Assembly: GCA_013399695.1 (NCBI GenBank) | Contig: VXAU01002292.1 | Location: forward strand, 62,001-126,000 | Source of the DNA: Formicarius rufipectus | Lineage: Eukaryota > Chordata > Aves > Passeriformes > Formicariidae | Direction of reading: 5' to 3' | DNA length: 64,000 nucleotides | Part shown: in pieces, positions 52,101-64,000 of the stretch | Layout: each line of letters opens with the position of its first letter | How positions within the stretch are numbered: position 1 is the stretch's first letter | Program-made: the position numbers and the translations under genes | The notes under the pieces: generated by a model | Seen by the model: the letters and a program-made list of their open reading frames with translations, nothing else | The model's database searches: none | What the model was told of the DNA's origin: nothing

Positions 52101-55100
52101 TTATCATCTGAGCTGGCTGGGTTTTGTAGGCCAGGGTTCAACTGTTGCATCCACAATGCTAGTATTCCTACCTGAAACCCCAAATAGAATGACGGAGACA
52201 CCACCAGGAACTACACAGAAGGACAGAGCTCTAGGGGAAGTCAAGCAGAGGTAGGAACCTTATCTGAACTTGATAAAAAAGCTTTGGATTTAAGTCTAGG
52301 GGTGAGCAAAAGTTCAAGCCAATTATGTCTCCGTATCCCTAATACTATCCACGGCGTCAACTAACAGCATGTCCAACCCTGGTGGTGTGTCTCAGGGAGC
52401 ATTTCCACCACTCTGCTAAAAGTGTCATTATTCATATTTCTGGGAACCAGGGGTAGAGAATTAGAAAACAAAATGTCTGAATGGGCGATGAAGCACATAA
52501 CAGTTTGATCATTAAAAAGATGGCCACAGAATGAGTCACTTACTGTACGGCCACGGCTGCATCTGCATTGAACTGAGAAGCGCAGAAAATTGATTTCCAC
52601 TCCCCAGGAACGTCCTGAAGCTTTAATGGTGTTTAGCTAGGAGGGTGACAAGACCAGCAGGCGCTTTCTGCTGGATGAATCCATTTCTCTCTTCCCCCAA
52701 GAGAGGCTACATCTTTAACAAAAAAGGCTATGCTTTTAAAGTTTAACCGCCAGAAATTCTGCTAACATAGAAATTTTGGTAATACCATTTCTTTCTGTTT
52801 GTCCCACTAGTTTGAACAGAAATGCTGCTCTGGAGCTAGTGAGACTTTTCCAACCTATTCCTACTTTCTTGGCTCTTGTTCCTCAGAGGGGGCAGAACTG
52901 TAAAAATCCCTTTGGGGACTTATCAATCCATATTTGCAGACACTTGAGGAAACTACTCGTTGGTTTGACTGAGAACATAAATTCTGCCATTTAGCTCAAT
53001 GGTACCAGAAATACATGATGTTGGCACCTCCTAGGTGGTGGCTGCCCTCACAGGGTGAAACAATGGAAGCACAGCCCTCACTGTACACCCAGTTCACTCC
53101 CTCTGCTACTGGGAAACATAGTAACATTTCTTCTTAAGGACTATCATGTTTTGGGTGAGTAAAGAAGATGGAAGAAGACCAGACCTGATAACAAGCAACA
53201 CAGCAAAAACCTTGCACACAAGCCATCCTGTCTTTCTGGCTGACAACTAAACACATATTTCCTTGAGGGAAGAAAACGTCTCCATCAGTTTGCCTGAGAC
53301 CCAAACTTCAGTCCTAGCCAGACAGCAGTCCTAATTTCACCAGGAGCCAGACTCCAGCCCTGGATGTTTTCCATCAAGATCCCATTAAGCCTGTGCATGT
53401 GCAGCTCTCATAATTTGCAAGAGCCACGTGTGTATTCAAGAGAAGATTTGGATGCTGTAGTTGTTTCTGGCTTTGTAATGGTTCCCACGTCCCTTAACTA
53501 ACAGCCTATTTTCTGGAAACTTAGTAATTTCTTAAACATGTTCACAAGTTTATCCCTGTTATCTGGCAAACAAGATTGAAACTATCAAATGTCTGTAGCT
53601 TTTGTTTTTACTTTTGAAGACAAAAGACTGTTTCTCTGAAGGAGGATGTTGGTTAGACTGCATAGTTTCCTGCTCGGGAATCTTTTCCCTTTACCAGTAC
53701 CAACGTCTGCAGAGGTCCTGCCACATACAGCTCCTAGTTTGTCTCCTAGGGTCCACCAAGTCTGTCTAGGCACATGCAAGGTGTCATAGAACTGGACTAA
53801 CGCCTACTTTTTAAAAATTACCTCAGAATACAAAATATGCAAAGAAAAAAACCTTTGCACAAGGCACAGTCCAGGTAGCCCACAATGCCAAGCAATTCCC
53901 ATTGTTCTTGGCAAAAGCAAGGTATAGATATAAATTTCTGAATGCAGCAATGTTTATTGCACTAGCTTGGTGATTCACTAAGTACAGGATGTGCCCAATT
54001 ATTCTGTGTATTTTTCCAATCCTATTTCACAAACTCCAGTTGCACAAGTACAGCAATACATTCTTCTTTCTCGTCCATTAAAATTCATTTTAAGAAAGGC
54101 CATCTGACTCGAACAATAAAATCACCAACTGGCTATTTGTGTGAGACTTTTTTGTTTTGTTGTTGTAACCATGGAATCAAAAACCTCAGATGTTAAGCGC
54201 ATATATTTGGTGATACAATCGCTTTCTTTTTTGTCTAACCTGCTGCGAAAAGTTTTGCTTTTAACTTAGGATGCTGGCTTTGTTCCAAATTCAAAAATTA
54301 CAACAGTAGTTCTGAAGGACACATATCTAAGCCAACAACATTTGACTGCCTAACATAAAAAATTAGCAGAACTGTCATTACTAAAACCAAACCATTAGAT
54401 CTTTACAAGATAAATAAAAACTTAGAATTCTGAGTATCAGTCCACAAAGTTGCTATTTTAGTTTGTTTGAACACCACACCATGGATAAAAGAGAATACAA
54501 CTTCAATTTCTGTATCTCTAAAGTTAATTTCACTACCTGAAGCAAGCTGGCTGTAAACTGAAGCTTCACCTCCTTTTCCTTCTGAGATGTGTTATTACAA
54601 TTAAACACAAGTCTTTGAAATATCATCAAGGTAGCATGGCTGACAGTAAGCAATACTTTGACAAGCATGTCCCATTGCTACACATTCAGGATTATTTTTA
54701 TGAATGAATTGCGGGATTTGTTGCAAAAGTAGCAAAGGCAGCAACGTGCAAGATGAATGGGGTGCATGGTCCCCCTCTCCCACCACAACACACACGCTGT
54801 GTTTATGAGAATCCCAGCAGCCAGGATGTGCTCAGCTGTGATGAAGTAGTTTTCACCTGGAAAGCACAGATCATCCCACTTGAAGCAGATGGGCCAGTCT
54901 GAGGTTCAGCAGCTTTCCACAAGCCACACGGCATCCATTAGTGCCACAGATGGAAAGGAAACCTGGCATTTTTAAACCTCCAGCTAAGATCATCCTGGCT
55001 ATGTCCACAAAAGCAAGTGGTCCAAAGCAGTTCTGAAGCAACCCCCATGGTTGACTTTGTTCACAGAGTGGCTCTGCTGGGCCCAAATGAAATTCCTTCC

Positions 55101-55189
55101 AGATAAAAACTAAACAGAAAATTCAGGTCCAGGGAAGCACCAAATTCCTTCACATCTTCTAATGGAGATCGAAGGATCTAAACCAAGTA

Positions 55190-55263
55190 GTCCTTTGGAC
55201 AGATTCAACCCACAAATGTGATTAGGACGTTTGGTCCAAAGGACCAGACTAAATCTGGTCTGG
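55190..55263. repeat. Cluster of nested inverted repeats
   Basis: GTCCTTTGGAC at 55190-55200 is the exact reverse complement of GTCCAAAGGAC at 55234-55244. The second copy overlaps a hairpin GACCAGA-CTAAA-TCTGGTC at 55242-55260 and an alternative stem CCAGAC/GTCTGG at 55244-55263. Intronic, with no recognised family. Confidence 0.6.
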
Positions 55264-57601
55264 AATAACATGCTCAGTTTGAATATAATATAGATACAGC
55301 ACCCTCTGCACCTGCTGCTTTGATGTGCTTATCTTCTTCCACTGTGCCACACTGCATGGAGAAGTCCCTGTCTCTCTGGCATGGCAGGATGCCAGGCCAG
55401 CCACTGACTCTTGCTGTGTGTGCAGGACAGATGCCCCCTATGTTTTTCCTGGGCAGCCAAGTATTGCACTAACAAATAATTTCACACACTAAATTTGACA
55501 ATGAAGGTACAACCTTCAAATTTCAGACCACAAATTCACCAGCCAGATCAGACTTCTGGTCCAGGTCATATGTGCTCTTCTATTACAGGACTTGCACATC
55601 ACAGGAAGTACACTGAAAGTGGTTTCCCCCTACAAACTTGCAGCATCTACACCACTCCACAAGGCCAAGCAACACCTGAAACATTACTTGATGTGACCCA
55701 TTAATTAGATCACCCACTCTCTCCAGTGCAGCTCCGAAGGCAGAGATCAAGCTGCCCTGAGATGCTAAGATCTGACAAAACACTGCCACCTAACCCAGGT
55801 TGGCCAGTTTGAAGTAAGATCATTCTCCCTCCTTGCAGCAGACATTTACCTCCAGCAGTTGCCCAGTACTTCAAGGAAATTCATGTCACCTCACCACTAG
55901 GTGCATGTACCTCGAGTTACAGTCACTGGTCAGGCTTTGCAGCCTCACTGGAAAAGAGACATGAGAGTAAGATGGGCCAAATTAAACCCCTAAGCCCATT
56001 AATCACAACCTCATGACTTCAGGTAATGCAACGTGCATTGTGCACCGTATGCTTATGTAGGTCTTGCCCTTGGCCATAATCTAGATTATGGAATAAATGA
56101 GGAGCAGGGCTGTGGTGAAAAAATGAAACGACAGAAGTGAGGAGGGACAGGCAAGGGTCACGTGAATTCACGCCCTTGATGAAATGCAGTTATGCAAAGA
56201 GTTCATACCTGAACTCAAATGGCTCAATTAACATTCCTGAAATGAAACTCATCAATTCCTCAGGTAAAAATGAGGCCAAAACTGATGACATGCACCCACT
56301 CTTTGACACCCTCAATGCTTGGAGTACAAATGGATCATTGCAGCTTTGCAAAGTTCTCTGTGAAGAACTGCCAAAAGAACAAAGTCATATGAAATATCAC
56401 TTTATCGTTTCTATGGTGGAAGCAATCATAGAAACGGCAGCAGAAGAATGCAGCTGAAGTAGTTCCTCTGACCTGCTGCAAAGCACTGAGAAAGCTCTTC
56501 AGCCTCACTGGAGAATTGCAGGGAACTTAGGAGTGTAGCCATTTCATGCCTCTATTTGCACACGATGTTGCATGATATTTTAAGATGTGTATTAATGGAA
56601 ACCCTTTAAATACAAAACTCAAATGAAAACTGGACACACTCAAATTGCATCATCCTCATGCCATACGAAATATTAATTCTGTTTGGTATAACTGTAGACT
56701 ATTTCACAGGGGAAAAAAAAAAACAACCTGCATGAATTCTGAGGGGGGAAATGAGCCATGTGGAGATTTACAGATTTAAAATAAAACACATCAGAAAATA
56801 AGTAACCCTATTAGACCAAATGCTTAAAGTAATTTTTTTTCTAAAAGACTGCTGTATCTCCAGCACATACTGAGCTGATATAGAAGGTTTTGGACAAATT
56901 GATATGGTCCACAGCTACATTGTTCCCTCTGACTTTACAGGTTGTCTGTGCAAACAGCTGAACTAGAAAACACCTATCCTGTTTTCCACCTCCCATGCAC
57001 CAACAGAGAGCTTTCTTAGGGATTTCCATGAACATGAGTTGCTGAAGAAGCTTGCTACCTCCCACAGTAATGGCTGTGGAACACACATTCTCCATGGACC
57101 TCCAAGTGTCAGGGCAATGCTGCAGGCTGCCCCAAGTGCCAGGTCTGGGGCAGTGAGCCGTCAGAAGAGGGATCTATTTCAAACTTGGCTTCAGTCACTG
57201 CTGTGACTTTCAGTCCTATTACTCAGTCACAGAAACGTCCAAAGATAGATACGGCCTTGAAGAAATGGCAAAACTTGTTACACTTACATGTGGAAACAAA
57301 TCTGTCACAGACCTAGATGTCTATGGAGTCCCTGACAAGGGACACCAATGGAGGGCCAGCCAGAGGAGAGGAAGAGCAGATTCAAAAACATGTATTTTTA
57401 CTGGATCTGCACTTCTCCATAGCTCCCTCAATTGATTCAGATTACTATAGCCAAGTGCTTGCAGAATGCGGTTTACACTGGAGAGTGGAAAAGTCTCAGA
57501 GGGAAGCTCTTCCTGCAATCCTTTAATGCTTAAGCTGTTCTCTCAACAGTCTTAGTCTCCAGACACAAAGTGCATGACTTCATTGTATCTCTCTCATGGA
57601 A

Positions 57602-57657
57602 CCTCCTTTTTTTTTTTTCTTTTTTCTTTTTTTTTTCCCTTCCCCCCCTCCCCCCCC
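57602..57657 (+). repeat. 56-nt uninterrupted pyrimidine tract
   Basis: The plus strand is pure C/T: T-runs with single C interruptions, then C7, T, C8. The FOXO3 pre-mRNA strand is purine-only with G8-A-G7-AA-G3, which also meets a loose G-quadruplex rule. Likely a simple-repeat expansion. Confidence 0.85.
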
Positions 57658-60147
57658 GGCCCAAGATAGTGAAAGGTTGTTTCTAGTCAATAAAACTGTT
57701 TTAATTCCTGAAACTCCACCTGGCAGAAACAAAGTAGTCTGCATTGAAGACATTTACCTTACAGAGGCCTTTAATACACACAGCAGAAAATGTACATCTA
57801 TCTTCATCAAAGACCTGCTATCAGCAAAAAATCCCGTTAGTTGGATAAAACAGAAGGGAAAAAAAACAATAAAAAGGAGAGAGAATAACGTTGGGGAGTG
57901 AGGGTGGGACAGGAACTACACAGAACCTCTTATGCATTTAAAGTCCCCTTCAGCCCACCTGAAAGGCCTTACTTATACCCAGGTAGAAAGTCTGGACTGA
58001 TGCTAGGATTGGGAAGCAGTCTTCTGATCTAAAGAGATCAGGTTTAGATACCTGTGATAGCTAAGCGGTACATAAGTGCTGGAATGGGAAGGGTGGGGAG
58101 TGGAATGAGTTCCTTTAGAGCACAAGTCAACCCAGCAGATGTGAGCTCTGATGTGGAGAACCCTCTCTTCCTTTGCTTGGAGAGAGGACCATGGATACAC
58201 ACAGCCATCGCAGTACCAGCTGGAGGAGCTGATGGTGGGAAGCAGGCACCCTAAATGAAGCCTGGAGGGAAGCAGGCACAGTAAGGAAAACTGCAGTAAG
58301 GAGAAAACTCTTTTGCCTGAGTGGTCCGGTTAACTTTAGACAACATGAGTGACAACAGTAGGTAATAAACAAATGCACAAATATCCAACCTTAAGCCTCC
58401 TGAACTCCTTTGATCCCAGCAAGCCACACTGTAAAACACTTGCAATGCTGTAACCCTTGCAAGTTTGGCGCGGGGTAGGAGACACCAGAAACACACCACC
58501 GATCCTACTACGCTGTATGTAAGTGAGAACTAATCTACCTGCTCTGATGAAAAGCAAGCCACAGTGCGGAAGAAAGGAGAGCTCACCCTCCAGAGCTGGG
58601 GCTCTCCCTGAGAACAAACACTGGTGAGACAGCATTCCCATCCTGTGCACCTCTCGGCTGCCACCTCACAGCATGGGCGGGGATCCCACCTGCCCAGCCA
58701 GCACAAGAAAGCCATGAGGTTTTTTGTGTTTGGGGCAGAGACGACTCAAAAGTCAAATACCCTTCTTGGAGAGGGAGTCCAGGCACAAACCATGATTTTT
58801 ATTAGCAATCCCTGTGCTGGAGCAAATGCTTCCTCTAAGTATGTCAACATGTACCATTGGAAGGGAATGATGCTTCTACCCCTCCCCAACCATTCTTGTT
58901 AGTAAAATACAAAGGCATCCTTTTAAGTAACCTTCCTCCTGGTAACTCCCCCTCAAGCCAACAGCAGACAACCACTAAAAACAGTTAAAGGCAAAAGCTA
59001 CTCCATGAAGGTCCTAAAGACAACAACAGTGCTGCATGCCTCGAAGGAATCATTTGTCCCTAACATTTCAGGCATTCAGACAGAGATGGACAGAGAGACA
59101 CTTGGCTTAATGTCCTTCCCCTCTCCCCCTCCCTTCCTTCTTGGAAACAGTAGGCTGGTTGAACACTTTGCTCCAAGTACCCGTAACCACTCCTGAGTTT
59201 AAATGCCTCTTTCCTCCAGGAATCATTTCAATATAGGCCACTCTATTTATGTTGCTCTTCTGTAATCAGGGGATGAAAGAATATTGCTTGCAAGACATGC
59301 CTGCGTGGTTCACAACCCATCTCCAGGCAGTGCCAACAATAGGACTGCTTACAGCTAATCCATTTACTCAGCTTACCTGCTATATTCCCATCCCCTTAAT
59401 GAGCGCTACACAGCACCTTCACCAAACTTGGAAACTGCTAAGTGACCCATAGTAACCCCTCCTGCGCCACGTACTTGAAAAGCTGTGGATGTGGATTTAC
59501 GCAGAAGCAAACCAAAATTGTCACAGAGCTTTCAGTGGCCTGCCAGTGAGAGACGACGTTTGCACCTTTTCCAGCATGCAGACAGTGCCATAACCATCAG
59601 TGGATACAAGCACTTCCCTCTTCAAGTCTATTCCATTCAAGGAATAGACACCACACATGACACGAATACGAGCTCTCTCTTCAAGGTCTGAAGAAAATCA
59701 CATTATACTATACTCTGTCTCCTCTGAGTTTTTGTACATCCTCATGCAGGCAGAAAAGGTTCCCAACATGCTGATGACCTCTGTGGTAAAAGGGCTTGTA
59801 GCCTCCTGCAAGTGGCTCTGTGACACCACTGCTCAGAGCTGCCTTTCTTCTCTTCAAGAAGTAGTAGCTTCACTGTTACTTCCCCCCACAAACTGCAGTG
59901 CAGGGTAACAGAGAAACAAAAAGCAGCAGAAAATGGAGGCCAGAGCTCCAGCAGATTCAGAAGAGCTGCAGCTCCAGCCATCTACAAAACGCCAAATTCT
60001 TCACCACACGCAGAATAGAATGGGGAAATGGATCAAGAATACAGAAAGCAAAACCCTCATTATTTCCACTTAAATCAAAACAAACCACTTTGCCTATCTG
60101 GGTAGGTAAAGAAATCTATCTTTCCGTACACAGAGGTCTAGAGAGGG

Positions 60148-60171
60148 AAAATCTCCAGATCTGGAGATTTT
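60148..60171. repeat. Perfect 24-bp palindrome
   Basis: The left arm AAAATCTCCAGA abuts its exact reverse complement, centred on AGATCT. Symmetry ends at 60147/60172. Intronic; no family recognised. Confidence 0.85.
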
Positions 60172-61074
60172 GGAACTCTGACATCAGAAATATATTCCAT
60201 GAAAAAGCCAAGCAAACAAAAATCTACAAGTTAAATTCAGTTAAAAGAAGAAAACAAAACAAAACCAAATCCTGATATTGACTAAAAAAGTTATTAGCAA
60301 AATAAAATTCCTCATAGAAGTGAATTTTAATGAAAACTCCAGTTACAAAGACAGATACTACCAATGGAGCTGTGGAGCAAGCAAAGAGACTCAAATACCA
60401 TGAAGCGTGTTTCAGGAAGTATTGGATTAGTTGAGGAAAAGGCAGAGGAGAGCTCCTGTCCCCCTTATGTGTGACATATTTGTCTCCATCACCTGATAAA
60501 CCAATCCAGCATAATTCTCCCATCCCTTGGAACATTTGAAAATATACAGTTCCTCAGTCACTCATTGCACAAATAGTTGCTTTCACAACTACCAAATACA
60601 AATAATACTTCATGGCACCTAAAGACGGACATGGAACTAGCACTCGATGGAACAATAAACAGGCTTTTACAGAACTCCATTACTTTAAAAAGCTTAGTGT
60701 TCATAATAGAAAAAACCCCAACCATAATGAGTAGTACTTACATAAATTATATTAAGAGTAAAGCCCTAAAAGATATACCTGTCAGGGAGAGCAGGTGGAG
60801 ACCAATTAATTCAGATTATCTAAACACCAACTAAGAAGTGGCCTGGTCCTATGTACCCTCACTTAAGTGAAGGTCTGTGATATCAGACATCAGCTGAAAT
60901 TAGCAAACAAAAATGGAATACAAAAAAAACCCAGTGGCTTGATAAATTCGGAGTGGAAAAGCAGTACCAAACTTCTTATAAGAAAAAAGAATAATAAAGA
61001 AGGTAACTAATTGTCGGGAAAAAAATAACAAAAGAAGTTTTTAAAGCAGAACTGCACAAAGTACCCTCAAGCAT

Positions 61075-61195
61075 GGCTGGAATTCACATCCTTGATGCAG
61101 GAATTGTTAGATGGAAGTTCGATGTCCTGTGTGTCACACAGACGTCAGACAATGAGCATAATGGGTTCCTCCAGCTTTAAAATCTATTAATTCTA
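61075..61195 (+). mobile_element. Old CR1/L3-like LINE 3' end
   Basis: The plus strand carries GTCCTGTGTGTCACACAGAC, then GTCAGACAATGAGCATAATG, GGGTTCCTCCAGCTTTAAAATC and TATTAATTCTATTCTG. This resembles the 3' end of an old sauropsid CR1 type (gtcagactagatgatcataatggtccc... ending in attctatg). It runs opposite to the other CR1 copies and is the most diverged. Boundaries are approximate. Confidence 0.6.
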
Positions 61196-64000
61196 TTCTG
61201 TATTGGCTAGGAACTCAATTACATTTTGTAGCTACCAAAACTATACAAGTATTATCACATTTCTGCAAAAGACAAAAAGCTAAAGAACAGTTTATAAATC
61301 ACAAAGCACTGCAAAATGAGTCTGCTTATCAAGACAAAAGTGCATTAATAAATTAAACATATAAAAAAGTTGCTTTATGAAACTCACCTAGACCTAAGGT
61401 AATTCCTCCTCACACTACCCTAGAATTAACACACAGTTTTTAAAATAACATTAAGTGGTTAACAAATAGTATCAATAATCATAACAAAATGTGTTCACCT
61501 ATTTTTCTGCATATGACTGGAAAAAAAATAAGAATAAAGGGAGGAAAATTCTCTTTTCAAATCCAACACCTGGACCTTGGTTGATAAGAAATGCTCTCTT
61601 TACAGATGCTTTATTCCACAGTGGAGGAAAAATATTCTTAGAGAATAAAATACTTTGAGTTGAAATAGCAATTGCCATTATTAGCACCAGCAGATATTAC
61701 GAGTTAATGTCTTTTTCATAAGGATGCATCCTCCCTTGTGGCTGGCCTGGAGGAGGGATTCACAAAGTGCTATACAAAGCAACAAGAAATGCTCACTCTC
61801 TCCAACTGCTTGCCTAGAGCAAGCTGCCTCTTCCACATCTTGAGGAAATGCAGGTAAGGTGAGAGAGACATACTTTTCAGAAACCGCAGCAGTACTTCAC
61901 ATCACTCCAACATCTCTCCCTTCCCTGCTGTGCCATCACCTCCCATCCCCTCTTGCTGAAGTTAAATGGTACATGCTTACTTAGACTTGTGAGTTGATTA
62001 ATCCAGGCTCCTGCTACAAAAAAATGAAGTAGATTGGGCTCTATCATATTTCTACATTAATGTCACTTTACTTAATCCGATCTCTTTATTATACTCAAAC
62101 ATTGCACGTAATTTTCAAATTTGCAGTCTATCATTAACAGAAAAATTTTTCTGGTGATATTTTCCCCCTCCCCAATAAAACAGAAAAAAAGAGGGTTAGT
62201 CTGGTTTTTTTGAGAACAGGCTTCTTCTCAGTAATATAAAGGATCATATGACAACAGTTTTGCAGTGTATCGTGCAAGCTCTGCTGGAGTCAATCCAGTT
62301 TCTATGCAAGTGCTGCCATTTGGACAACAAAGCCGCCTTATTGAAACAGGCAGGCTTCATCTTAATTCTGGCACTACTGAATGGAGAGTACACACTAGCT
62401 GGGGAACAATGAACTAAGAAAAGAGTTACAAATCTCTCATGACAACTGCACGCCAAGGAAGAGAAGATGCATTATGATAATGGTGTTTGTTCTACTTCTT
62501 CCCAAGACCACTTTCAAACAAAGATGACTTTTTTACACCCAAAATTGAAAGCTCTTTCCAGATTTTACATGTATAATCTTTCAAACCCTCCTCACGCAGC
62601 CAGTGAGTCCCTCCATTACAGTGCTGTTCCTTGGACCAAAGGTGAGAAAAAAGATGCTCCTACCTTCACACTCCCTTTCTCCTCCTCCCAGCTTTATCTG
62701 TTACCCCTGTTATTTAGAGCCCTCCTTGTTATTTTCACATTTAAGGTACACATAACTAGATGGCTGTATTGTCCTGGGGGAAAAAATATTTGCCCTGTCT
62801 TAGATTTACATGACTTACTTCTCAGTGAAACTTAACTCCTGAATTCCCAAGATTTCCTGAAGTTAGGCTTAGTCCAAGGATGCTTGCCTTGACATCGGCT
62901 CCTGAAAGGAGTTTGGCTCACACTGGTCCCCAGCTCATCTAGGGGCACAAGCCAAAACTCTTCTCAACATGATGTATTTTGATGAACAACTACATATGGC
63001 TGAAGAAATATATGCTAAAGTATATAGGTGGTTGCATATATTGTTTGATAGCATGCATTAAAACACATACAGAAGAGCATGCAGAAAATCCCTTACACAA
63101 TAGGATACAAAATGCTGTCACCTACCAAGAGTTTTCTTCCAAAGTGTATTTTTAAGTGGGAGCAGAAGCAACCGATATAACTCCACAGAAGGGAAAAATA
63201 AAAAATTTCATTTCAAGGTAGAAATCTTGAAGAAGATCACCTGCACACCGCTGATTCACGCCAGTGATTCTCACGTGAAATGTGTGATACTGCTGAGGGG
63301 AATACACACTCCTAGGCAGAAAGGGTTGGCGAGTCCAAGCCTGGCTCTCAGTTGCAGCAAAGTTTTTCCACTTTGCTTTAGTTAGCACAGGAGAGACTGA
63401 CACTGCCTCAGTGGGAGCAAACCAGACCTCTTCCTGCAATTCAAGGCAATTTCACCAGTGTTTACAATAGTTTCAGAAAACACGGCAATGTGTGTTTATT
63501 CCCACAAAGGATGATTACAGCTCTTCAGGCAGCTGCTTTTTGGTAGGGTAAATGCAAGGACACATATACACCTATATAAACATGCACACACACAGGGAGA
63601 TAGGACAAAACCTTGTGAAACCTGAGGAACAGGCCAGCTCAGTCCATGAGCTTCAATGTAATGAGGTTCTTAAAACCTTTCAGGTATTTACTCTGGCAAA
63701 TACAACCTGATAATACAGGTATTTGTAATATAAATCAAATACAGGTACGTGCATGCTTTTTTTAATTAAGGCAATTACAATCTTTTAAATATTTTAATAT
63801 AAAGCTTTGCTTGGTAATTCTGGTAAGAAGTTAAGGAAAATACTGGCTTCAAAGACTCCTGGAGAGCACCAACTCATCACATTTACAGAGAGACATTTCA
63901 AGGGCAGCAGCACAGCTTGCTCTTTATATCCCCCACAGTAAAAGCCAACAGGAACTGAGAGACCAACTCTTCTAGTATACCTGAAAATCTCCTCATTACT

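Larger units (their letters stand above)
21806..64000 (-). other. FOXO3: 3' part of the large FOXO3 intron (at least 42 kb)
   Basis: Everything right of the terminal coding exon is intronic by position, because the exon encoding the first part of the forkhead domain is not in the window. I searched for an upstream forkhead exon and found none. Three CR1 copies are visible (26962-27508, 39901-40110, 61075-61195). Other stretches (21808-26960, 27510-39900, 40111-61070, 61200-64000) contain no gene I can support. The longest open frames (36451-37026 plus, 191 codons; 34716-35213 plus, 165 codons) lack recognisable domains. Small features are listed separately. In human, the matching intron carries longevity-associated variants and enhancers; whether those elements exist here needs alignment. 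Confidence 0.9.

Noticed and set aside
53785..53800. TCATAGAACTGG, another CR1-like start
   Set aside because: No CR1 body follows on the right.

Overview
This window looks like a vertebrate, most likely bird, chromosome segment. The evidence is one single-copy vertebrate gene split by very long introns, several 5'-truncated CR1 LINE fragments with the (ATTCTATG)-type 3' tail, no recognisable SINEs, and no dense protein coding anywhere else. I cannot name the species from the sequence.

The gene is FOXO3, on the minus strand. The window holds its last two exons and the DNA around them. Right to left (5' to 3' of the gene): positions 64000-21806 are the 3' part of the giant intron that interrupts the forkhead domain, and the upstream exon lies beyond the right edge. 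Positions 21805-20371 are the exon that encodes the C-terminal 466 residues, followed by 34 nt of 3'UTR. Positions 20370-9108 are an 11.3-kb intron inside the 3'UTR. Positions 9107 to about 4970 are the final, wholly non-coding 3'UTR exon, ending at an AATAAA signal (minus strand) at 4996-4991. Positions 1 to about 4969 are downstream flank with no gene I can support.

The encoded part keeps the second half of the forkhead DNA-binding domain (recognition helix and wing region), the AKT/14-3-3-regulated nuclear localisation region, the ERK and AMPK site contexts, the LxxLL motif and the acidic C-terminal transactivation domain. Residue spacing matches human FOXO3 exactly (exon residue n equals human residue n + 207 at every site checked), so the exon appears intact.

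The rest is intronic or flanking DNA: five CR1 fragments (four on the minus strand, one older-looking on the plus strand), short microsatellites and homopolymer runs, two perfect palindromes (28 and 24 bp), a 56-nt pyrimidine tract, and a G-quadruplex motif about 0.4 kb past the polyadenylation site. The many other open frames have no recognisable domain and read as chance ORFs. I found no CRISPR array, tRNA, rRNA or second gene. I saw no clear new biological system. The most useful leads are the conserved 3'UTR intron and the regulatory sites in the 3'UTR.
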